This document shows, piece after piece, positions 9,001 through 17,800 of a stretch of 64,000 nucleotides of DNA. Both the position numbers and the translations under genes were made by a program. Below the pieces are notes generated by a model. The model searched no databases and was not told where the DNA came from. It saw only the letters and a list, made by a program, of their open reading frames with translations. The DNA comes from a virus. The stretch is from IMG/VR virus record IMGVR_UViG_3300044643_000328, positions 1 through 64,000 of that record. One strand, written 5' to 3'. Numbering within the stretch: position 1 is the first letter of the stretch; the number at the start of each line of letters is the position of its first letter.

Positions 9001-12000
9001 ATGAAAATACGTATCACCGGTAAGGGACTACCTAAAGCTCAATATCAAAATAGTCAGATTACACCTAAGAATGCACCAACACCTATGGGAAGCAATCCGT
9101 TTGCCACAGGTTATGATACAAGTAAAGTGTTTCCTGGAACTGCTTATAACAATAGTCTTTTCTCTTGGACTAATGTTCCAAATTTGACTACTGGTAATAA
9201 CCCATCATTTCCTGTACCTAACGTTACTACTGTTAACAATAATGGTACACAGACTAATAATGGTGGAGTTGGGAATCCTACAATACAGTACCAAACATTT
9301 AATCAGGGTACTCCTACTACAGGAAACCCTCCTATTGTAAATCCTAACCCTAGTAAAGGACCGCTTTGGCAAAGAGCTATAAGTGGTACTATTAACTTAG
9401 GAATGAAAGGTGTAAACAAGTTAGTTAATAATAAACTTGCAACTGGTCTTGGTAAAATAGGAAGTACTGTTCAACAAGTTGCTAATGTGGCTGATCCTAT
9501 TCTTAATTATTTAGATAGTCAAAAGAGAGATAAAGAAACGTTAGCTAATCTTCGTGAGATGAACGCAGTTGAAAATCTCTACTTTGATCCTACTAAGTAT
9601 CGTGGAGATTGGGATCAAGAAGGAATATTTAGACCTAATGAGCTAGGGTTTGATAGTAAAGGTGAATATACTAATGCAACATACGGACCTACCATGTTTG
9701 CAGAAGATGGTGGTACTATGTCAAATAATACAGATATGCAAAGAATTAAAATAAGGATTACTGGTGGGCCTAAACAAAATATGGCTTACGGTGGTCAATC
9801 TAACTACGGTCTTGATCTTGGTCAACGTAATGTATATGATACTATGGCTGATTTAAGATCAGACAGTATTTCAAATACTATGTCAGCAGTTCCACGTGAG
9901 GAAGCTAATATAGAAGCCGAAAAAGGTGAAACAGTATATGGTGACTTAGATGGTGATGGAGGATTAGAGCATATGAAGATTGGCGGTAAGCGTCACTCTG
10001 AAGGTGGTACTCCTCTTAATGTACCAGAAGGAAGTTTTATTTTCTCTGATACAAAAAAGATGAAGATTAAAGATTCTGAGGTTTTAAAATCTTTTGGTCT
10101 TAATGCTAAGTCTGGTGGGTACACTCCAGCTGAGATTGCTAAGCGTTATGATATTAATAAATACAAAGCTGTATTAGAAGATCCGTATGCAGATGACATG
10201 TCTAAAGCTACTGCTCAATTGATGATTAAAAACTATCAAAAGAAACTAGCTATGCTTTCTGTAGTACAAGAATCTATGAAAGGATTCCCTCAAGGTATTC
10301 CTGATGTAGCTGCTCCTGTTATGCAAGGTAACCCTGAAGAGATGCAAGGCGGTGAGGAACAAGAAGACATGGGTCAAGAAGAGATGGCGTATGGTGGTAG
10401 AATACCTAAATATCAAGGCGGTGGTTCTAATACATTTGGATTCTTAAGTCCATACACACAACAAATAGTTAGCCAGGTTAATGCTGAGCAAGAAGCAAAA
10501 CGTAGAAAAGAAGCTGCTGCAAAACCTCTACCTAATCTTGTAATGAATCCTGACGGTACTTATTATTATTCTAAGACTCCAGGTGAACCTGAAACTATAT
10601 ATAATACTGCTACAGGTCAAAGAGCTCCTATAACAGATCCTGAGTATTCTAAATACATGGAACTTATAAAGAAATATAATAGTAGAAACAAACCTGGACA
10701 AAGTTATATTAATAACATTTCACCTGCTGATGCTGGTGAGCTTTCTCGTTTGGCTACTAAATTTGGATTTAAAAGAGCCCCTGAAGGAACTGACCCAGGT
10801 TATAGAGTTATTCAAGGATCTACTCCTGGATTTACTTTCTCTACACCTTCAACTAAACAAGGTGTAGCTGGATTCTTTGGTGGGTACACTCCTGACTTAT
10901 ACGAGCGTAGAATTGTTGAAGATGTTTTAAGTCCAGAAGAAATTGCTAAGATGAGTCCTTTAGAGATTCGTAAAGCTGCTTTTAAAGAATTAGGTATAGA
11001 TACTACAGGATTAACTGATGCACAATTAGCAAACCCTAAAAAGCTTTATACTAATAAAACGTTTTTTGAAAAGAAGTTCTATCCTAAGTTTACAGAAAGA
11101 TTTGGTTTAACAACTTATCGTCCAGAAATGAAAGACGATATGTTTATTGGAGCTGAACACTATGATGCTTTTAAAGCAAAACCTAGAGAAGCTGGTGTTC
11201 CAATAATTGGTTATTTATGTCAAGAAGGTCCTAATGGTCGTCAAGTTGTAGCATCTAGTTATATGGATGAACAAGCTAGAACTTCAGCTGGAGCTTATTT
11301 ATCAAAAGCAGAAGCTGATGCTGTTTGTTCTGAAAAACCAAAAGAGAAAAAAGGATGGAGATGTCTTGGTCTTACTGAAGAAGGTAAACCTAATCTTGTA
11401 TATGATGAGTTAGGTACATTTACTTCTGAATCTGAAGCTGCTGCTACATGTACAAAAGAGACTGGTACATTTGGTTACATGACTCCTGATATAAATTCAT
11501 TCTGGGGTGCTGCTCAAATTCCTCCTAAGAAGTATCTTCCTTGGAGAAAGAACGTACCTTATGAACCAGGTAATGTAGTGTTTGAAGATTGGAGAGCTAA
11601 AGCTGCACAACGTTTTGCTAATCAGTATGCTGCACCATCAGAACAACTTGCTAATTATACAGCACCTCAAGGATTTGCTTCTAACGCATCATTCTTAGCT
11701 GGTCAATCTGCTGAAGGTGTTGGTCAAGATATTGGACAAGTAGATGCTCGTAACGTAGCTACAGCTAATATGTTTGGTAGTCAAGAAAGACAACGTAAAG
11801 ATCAATACAATCTTCTTAACGCTATGAACGCTCAAGACTATTGGAAAGATTATGTTGTTGCTAACCAACAGTTTGATAATGCTAACAGAGCATATATTAA
11901 CAATTTAGTTAAAGCTGGTAATAACGCATGGAATAACAGAATGAACTTAGGTATGTTAAACGCTGTTAATCCTGTTTACAATATTGATCCTAAAACTGGT

Positions 12001-12300
12001 AGATCATATTTCAAAAAAGGATATGGTACATCTAGACTTCCAGGATATGCATCTGCAGCTAGAAGTAAAGATATGCCAGCTTTAGTAGCACAATATATGC
12101 AAGATAAAGGTGCTAGTGATCTGACATTTAAACAATGGCATGACATGACACAAGGAGGCGGATCTTCTGCTCAAGCAAACCCATACGCAGCTGCTCAATC
12201 TTTATTACCTATGTATAGTGTTTTACAACAAGGTAATGCATACAATCCAGCTATGATGATGCAAGCTATTGCACAAGCACAACAAGATCAAACTGAGTAA
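9001..12300 (+). CDS. Giant virion-type protein with a conserved GKRH-GG region
   Basis: The protein has 1099 residues and opens with MKIRITGKGLPKAQ; a KIRITGG echo recurs near residue 250 and a GLPKAQK stretch occurs near the start of the 379-5877 product. Residues about 310-440 hold a region I recognise from many uncultured Bacteroidota-phage proteins: AEKGETV, a DLDGDGG turn, GGKRHSEGGTPLNVPEGSF, IFSDTKKMKIKD, TPAEIAKRYDINKYK and KGFPQGIP. No function is established for it as far as I know. Gly-Gly motifs surround it (MAYGGQ, MAYGGR, KYQGGG). The C-terminal part contains repeated Asn/Ala-rich helical segments. A hairpin with a T-tract follows the stop codon. It is probably a structural or cargo protein made with the two preceding products. 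Confidence 0.75.
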   Translation: MKIRITGKGLPKAQYQNSQITPKNAPTPMGSNPFATGYDTSKVFPGTAYNNSLFSWTNVPNLTTGNNPSFPVPNVTTVNNNGTQTNNGGVGNPTIQYQTFNQGTPTTGNPPIVNPNPSKGPLWQRAISGTINLGMKGVNKLVNNKLATGLGKIGSTVQQVANVADPILNYLDSQKRDKETLANLREMNAVENLYFDPTKYRGDWDQEGIFRPNELGFDSKGEYTNATYGPTMFAEDGGTMSNNTDMQRIKIRITGGPKQNMAYGGQSNYGLDLGQRNVYDTMADLRSDSISNTMSAVPREEANIEAEKGETVYGDLDGDGGLEHMKIGGKRHSEGGTPLNVPEGSFIFSDTKKMKIKDSEVLKSFGLNAKSGGYTPAEIAKRYDINKYKAVLEDPYADDMSKATAQLMIKNYQKKLAMLSVVQESMKGFPQGIPDVAAPVMQGNPEEMQGGEEQEDMGQEEMAYGGRIPKYQGGGSNTFGFLSPYTQQIVSQVNAEQEAKRRKEAAAKPLPNLVMNPDGTYYYSKTPGEPETIYNTATGQRAPITDPEYSKYMELIKKYNSRNKPGQSYINNISPADAGELSRLATKFGFKRAPEGTDPGYRVIQGSTPGFTFSTPSTKQGVAGFFGGYTPDLYERRIVEDVLSPEEIAKMSPLEIRKAAFKELGIDTTGLTDAQLANPKKLYTNKTFFEKKFYPKFTERFGLTTYRPEMKDDMFIGAEHYDAFKAKPREAGVPIIGYLCQEGPNGRQVVASSYMDEQARTSAGAYLSKAEADAVCSEKPKEKKGWRCLGLTEEGKPNLVYDELGTFTSESEAAATCTKETGTFGYMTPDINSFWGAAQIPPKKYLPWRKNVPYEPGNVVFEDWRAKAAQRFANQYAAPSEQLANYTAPQGFASNASFLAGQSAEGVGQDIGQVDARNVATANMFGSQERQRKDQYNLLNAMNAQDYWKDYVVANQQFDNANRAYINNLVKAGNNAWNNRMNLGMLNAVNPVYNIDPKTGRSYFKKGYGTSRLPGYASAARSKDMPALVAQYMQDKGASDLTFKQWHDMTQGGGSSAQANPYAAAQSLLPMYSVLQQGNAYNPAMMMQAIAQAQQDQTE

Positions 12301-12307
12301 ACTTTTG

Positions 12308-12338
12308 AAGTTTAGTTCTAAACTTTAAAGATTTTTTT
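12308..12338 (+). terminator. Hairpin plus T-tract after the 9001-12300 gene
   Basis: AAGTTTA (12308-12314) and TAAACTT (12319-12325) form a 7-bp stem with a GTTC loop, and seven T residues occupy 12332-12338. The stem is AT-rich, so termination may be partial. It sits in one of the few real gaps of this operon. Confidence 0.45.
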
Positions 12339-12356
12339 GTATATTATTAATGTAGA
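12339..12356 (+). promoter_or_regulatory. Promoter- or operator-like motif shared with the 51.4 kb region
   Basis: GTATATTATTAATGTAGA at 12339-12356 is nearly identical to GTATATTATAATGTAGA at 51425-51441, differing by a single inserted T. Both are in + strand intergenic DNA upstream of a + strand gene. Here the motif ends two bases before the ATG at 12359, so a transcript starting downstream would be leaderless; the motif could instead be an operator. It may restart transcription after the partial terminator just upstream. Confidence 0.4.
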
Positions 12357-12358
12357 CT

Positions 12359-14806
12359 ATGGCAACCTTTATACCAAACGTAACTGACGCTTTTCCAGAG
12401 CCGGCCTTATATAGACCGGACTTTGGATATATGGACAAAATGCTGAGCAGACGCCAGCAGATGTATGAGCGTGGGTTTTCAGAAGTGGCCGGTAAATATG
12501 GTGATCTCACTAGAGAGTTAACCAATCCTAAAAATGTTCAGCAGCGTGATGTCTTTTTAAAAGAAGCTATGAACAATCTTAAGAACTTATCTTCTATGGA
12601 TTTATCTCAGCAGCAAAATGTAGAAGCTGCTGGTAGCGTGTTTGCACCTTTTTGGAAGAACACTCATGTTCTTGGAGACATGATGCTTACTAAACATTAC
12701 AATCAGCAAGAAAGTATTGCTGAAGGTTTTCGTTTAAAAGACGGAGGTAAGGAGTATCATGATGATAATATTAACTTTGTAAGGATGCAACGTCAAGCTT
12801 TTGCTAAAGACGATCCTATGAACTATGGTAAGTACTACCAAGACAAAGCTTATTTTTCACCATACTATGACGTAGATAAAGAAATGCGTGATATCATGAA
12901 GGACTTTAAGCCTGATGATATTAGTATGACTACTATAAAAGGATTCTACTTTTACAAAGAGCAGGATGCTTCTGTTAGACCTGAGGCTGTTAGAAGATAC
13001 CTAGAAGGAACACTTTCTGATAAAGCTAAGCAACAATTACGCATTAGTGCTGCTGTAAGATATGGATCAAATCCACAAGCAGTAGTAGCCAACTATGCAA
13101 GTACAGCTTCTAGTAATGTTAAACAGATTGATGGAGAGTTAGAAAAAGTTAATAACTATCTTAAAGTAGAAAGAGACCCTACTAAAAAAGAAGAACTAAA
13201 AGCTTATAAAACACAACTTGAAGATTCTAAAAATGTATATTCAAATCATTTAGATCGTATTAAGTCTGGTGATGCTAGCTTTTTATCTGGTAAAATTAAT
13301 GATCTAGCTTACGAAATTTTATATAATGAAAAGATAAATGATTTTTCTAAAGCTCAAGCTCGTAAAGTATATAAGTTAGATATTACAGAAAATGGTGTAG
13401 CTCTTGGTATATGGAAAGAACAACAAGCTAATGCTAGAGCAGCAAGAAGAGAAAAGTTTGATTTAGAGTTAGAAAGATTAAAAGCAGCAGGAGAATTTGA
13501 ACCTGTTCTTGAAAGCGGTAGAGCAAAAGGTGGTAACATTGACTTATCTATTAATGATGTTAATGCTAAATATAAAGAAGCAGAAACTAAAAAACAACAG
13601 TTATCTGCAGATTTTAACAAGTTTATTCTTTCATATTGGAAAGGTGACGGTACTAAAAATAGTGATGACTTATTAACTGAAGCAAATTTAATTAAAGATC
13701 CTAGTTTAGTTGCTAAGTTTTTAAAAGAACATGGAAATTTAAAAGCAGTACAAGATTATAAAAGAGAGATTAATACAGCCAATATGGCTCAAGAGTCATT
13801 ACAACTTATATATAATGCTGCTAGAGATAAAGCTGGTTCTACTCTTACAGCTAATCAAAAGAAAGTATTAGAAAATGCTAAAACACAAGTTGGTAAGCTT
13901 GGACCTGTAGCTGTAGTAGAAAATGGTAGATTTGTAAACTTTCAAGCACAAGATATTTTTGATGGCTTAATGGATGGAAGTGTTAATATTAAATACACAG
14001 GTGGAGTTACGCAGTTAAATGTACAAGGTAGAACTTATACGTTAAATCCAAAAAGTAACGATCTTTTTGTAAAACAAGCTATTCAAAAAGTTCAAAGTAT
14101 TCAAGCTTTAGCTAATCAATATGAGGGTGTTGCAGATGCTTCTAAGACTTATAGTAATGCTATGACTGAGTATTTTAAAAAGACTGGTCAAGAAGAAATT
14201 AACTGGATTGCATTTGGTGATGAAAGCAAACGTGCTAAACTTAGAATAGGTGGTATTAATAGTTTATTAGCTACAAGTACAACTGAAGGTACTATTAAAG
14301 TACAAGACATTAGAGAATCTCTAGAAAAGAATCGTACTTACTTTACTATTAATAAAAGTCCTAAAGCTAAAATGACTATTGATGGTAAGCTAGTAGAACC
14401 TACAGAAGATGATTTTCTTAAGTTAATGAAAGCTCAAGGAAAAAATGTAGGTAAAGATGCATTTGGGTTTTATATAGATAACTCTGACAGGTCTAGAAAT
14501 CCTATGTTTAGAAACTTTACGGAAACGGAAGATATGATGTATAGTGTTGATAAGTATGCTGGTGATGGTTATAAATCAGGTTTTTGGTATCCTTTAGGTG
14601 AAGGTACTTATCAAGGTAGAACTTTACCACAATTTAGGTATGAAAAAATAGTTGGATCTGATGGTGCACCAAAGTATCATCTATATGATGGTACAGGCGG
14701 TGGTATGATTGGCGGTAAAGAATATAGAAGTTTGTCTGATTTAATTGAAGATGCTAAGTCATATTCTATACACCCAAATGAATTACAGATTCATAAAAAG
14801 AGATAA
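12359..14806 (+). CDS. Large virion-type protein of unknown function
   Basis: The protein has 815 residues and no domain I recognise. It is rich in Lys, Gln and Ala, with several probable coiled-coil stretches (for example around residues 270-300 and 360-380, with repeated charged heptad-like patterns). Unlike the three genes before it, it lacks the (aromatic/Met)-x-x-GG motifs. It begins with ATGGCAACC after the 12.3 kb hairpin and shared motif, and ends nine bases before the next ATG. From position and size it is probably an internal virion or ejection protein. The start is well placed, since there is no other Met before residue 27. Confidence 0.75.
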   Translation: MATFIPNVTDAFPEPALYRPDFGYMDKMLSRRQQMYERGFSEVAGKYGDLTRELTNPKNVQQRDVFLKEAMNNLKNLSSMDLSQQQNVEAAGSVFAPFWKNTHVLGDMMLTKHYNQQESIAEGFRLKDGGKEYHDDNINFVRMQRQAFAKDDPMNYGKYYQDKAYFSPYYDVDKEMRDIMKDFKPDDISMTTIKGFYFYKEQDASVRPEAVRRYLEGTLSDKAKQQLRISAAVRYGSNPQAVVANYASTASSNVKQIDGELEKVNNYLKVERDPTKKEELKAYKTQLEDSKNVYSNHLDRIKSGDASFLSGKINDLAYEILYNEKINDFSKAQARKVYKLDITENGVALGIWKEQQANARAARREKFDLELERLKAAGEFEPVLESGRAKGGNIDLSINDVNAKYKEAETKKQQLSADFNKFILSYWKGDGTKNSDDLLTEANLIKDPSLVAKFLKEHGNLKAVQDYKREINTANMAQESLQLIYNAARDKAGSTLTANQKKVLENAKTQVGKLGPVAVVENGRFVNFQAQDIFDGLMDGSVNIKYTGGVTQLNVQGRTYTLNPKSNDLFVKQAIQKVQSIQALANQYEGVADASKTYSNAMTEYFKKTGQEEINWIAFGDESKRAKLRIGGINSLLATSTTEGTIKVQDIRESLEKNRTYFTINKSPKAKMTIDGKLVEPTEDDFLKLMKAQGKNVGKDAFGFYIDNSDRSRNPMFRNFTETEDMMYSVDKYAGDGYKSGFWYPLGEGTYQGRTLPQFRYEKIVGSDGAPKYHLYDGTGGGMIGGKEYRSLSDLIEDAKSYSIHPNELQIHKKR

Positions 14807-14814
14807 TATACAAT

Positions 14815-17800
14815 ATGGCTGGTAAACTCCAATACGGTCCTAACGATTATAGATTTAATCAGAAACCTTTATCAGGGGCTCCTATATTAGGGGAAGCTCC
14901 TGGTGTTGAGTCTCTTCCTACACTAGATCCTATAGATAGTGGGGCAAGTGATGCTTGGTATCAAGCAGAACAAAGGATTAAAGGTACAAGTAAAAGAATT
15001 AATCCGTTCCATGGAACAGCTGCTACTAGAACTGATTTTATTCCTGAAGAACTTAGTCGTAAATATAAAGATCTACCTTATGGATATATTCCAGGGATAG
15101 ATAATGATGACTTCTATAGTGATACAGATGGATTTTGGAAAACACTAGGTAAAGGTGCTTTAAGAATTCCAACTTTAGTTACTACTAAGTTAGGTCAATC
15201 TTTAGGCTTCTTAGGATCTATTCCTTACGAGGGTATATCTGCTATATATAAAGATGGAGATCAAAACGTTATTGCCAATGCTGCAGATAATGCTTTTAGT
15301 AATTACTTTAAAGACTTAGAAGAAACTGTTAAAACAGACTGGCTTCCTACATATAACTCTGCTGCAGATAGAAATAAAGGATTCTTTGGTAGAATGTTTA
15401 CCGATATGGATTTTTGGGCAGATGATGTGGTAGATGGTGCTGCTTTTATGGCAGCAGCTTGGATTCCTGGTATTGCTCTTAATAAAATAGGAGCAGGTAA
15501 GGGAATAGTAGGAGCAACAAGTAAAGTTTTTGGTAAACCTTTAGCTAACCCAAGTACTATTGCAAACGTAGAAGCTGTTGGTGCCGGAGTGAATTATTTT
15601 CAGAACGCTCAAAAAATAGCTAGCGGTTTAGATAAGTTTACAGCATGGGGTATAGCTACAGCTTCTGAAGCTATGTTTGAAGCTAGTGGTATTAAAGATA
15701 ATGTTTATAAAAGTTTAACTACAAATCAGTTTGGCCAACCTGTAATCAATCCTTTAACAGGAGACCCTTATACAGAAGATGAAAAGAAACGTATAGCTGG
15801 AAATTCTGCATATAACGGATTCTTTCTGAATGCTGCTCTTTTAGGTGTTACTAACTTATTTGAGCTTCCTTATGTTACCAAACAGTTTGGTAAGGTGAGT
15901 GGAATGGCAACTGGTTTAAGAGGCGGTGCAGCTTTAGGTGAAGACTTAGCTGCTAAGACAGCTACTGGTAAATGGGGTAAGTTTTTAGAAAGCAACTATG
16001 GTGCTATGGCTAAAGGCTTAGGTGCTGGTATATTACGTGAAGGTTTAGTAGAAGAAAATGCTCAGCTTGCTATACAAAGACTTAATGAATTCTATGGAGC
16101 TAACGGTATGTCACTTGATGTACTAGATTATCGTAATTATGGTGAACTTGGAAAACAATTAGGTAGGCAAACTATAGATGCTTTTAAAGGTGATGATCAA
16201 GAAACTGCAATGAACATTGGTCTTGGTGGTCTCTTAGGTGGGGGTATGTCAACATTTGGTCCTGGGGGAAGTATTGCTCAAGCTAAACGTGATAAGATAA
16301 CTACAGATCAAGCTGTAGATATGTATAATCAAACGCAAGCAAACTGGCTTAAGTTTGGTAATATTTATAAAGAAGAGTTAGTTGAAACTCAAGATGAGAA
16401 TGGTAATCCTATAACAGAGAAAAGAATCATTCTTGATGAAGATAGCAAACCTTTAGTAGATGAGGATAAGCTAGCAGGTATATTAAGTTCTGTAAAAGCA
16501 TATGGAGCTAAATTAAATCTTGCTGATGAAGTAGAAGATGGTAATCCTTTCTTAAGAAACTATTTAAGAGACGATGCTTTTAGACAGTTTACACTTGCTC
16601 ATATTAATGCAGGCAATGAAGATACCCTTATGGGTAAACTTGATAGCTTAAGAAATGCTAAACCAGAAGATTTAGCTAAGCTGGGTTTTGTACAAGGTGA
16701 AAATTTTGAAGCTGACATCAATAGATATAAAGGTATTGCTGCAGCTATTATAGCTCAGAATAAAGCTATAAACTCTGATATCATATTTGATAACACTAAA
16801 GAAGATCAAGCTCGTAAAGCAAAACTTACTGAGCTTGCAAGTACTCAGGCAGTCCTAAGAGGTCTGGCTAGTGAAGAGCTTCGTAATTATGAAAATGTTA
16901 AAAGTCAGTTTGTTGACTCAACTAATTCATCTTTGAGTGATGGTCTAGTAGATCAACTTAATGATATTCAGTTTAGAATAGATTCTCAAGAAGAGTATAT
17001 TAAAAACTTAAAAGAAAGTGGTGTAGTAAAACCTGCACAGCTTGCTTTACACGAAGACATTTTAGATGAGTTAAAATCTACTCAAAAAGATCTTCTTAAG
17101 TATAATGAAACAAGTGCTCAAGAACTTAAAAAAGATGACGCTGGATATTACAGTTATGAAAAGAAAGCTCGTAACGAAGCTGCTTTTGTAAATCCAATGA
17201 ATAAAAGAATGAGGATTAAAGGGCAGCTTGAGAATACCATAGCTGCTTTAGGTAGAGAGTGGGGTCTATATGCTGACTTTAAAACTGGTAAAAAGAACTT
17301 TTTAGATTTTATCAATGAACAAGTTGTAGAGCCTGTTAATAAAACTATTGAAGAAAACAATGCTCTTATACCAGATGAGAATCTAGTAGATAATGTTGAC
17401 ATAGACGGAATGGATGCTGGTCCAGCTCAAAACATTGAGCTTGGTAAACCTTCTTTAGACTCATTTCTTAGAGATAGACATGCTGATATGCAGGCTAAAG
17501 GTACAGTGTCTGTAGATTTTAACACTTGGTTAAATAGTGCAGGTGCTAATAATTTGATTAAATACTATAATCAAAAATATGGTACTACAGAACCTTTAGT
17601 AGAAAAGCCTCAAGTAGAAGAAGAGATTGAGCCTGAATTAGTTACAGAAGATCAAGCTGATGAAGTTCCTCAAGATGTGATGAATGAAGCATTAGACATT
17701 GAAACAGAAGATGAACTACCAGAAGGTGAACTAGGTACTACAGCATTATCATCTGTAAAGCTTGGACCTTATGTTGTAAACCTTGGGGATGAGATTAACG

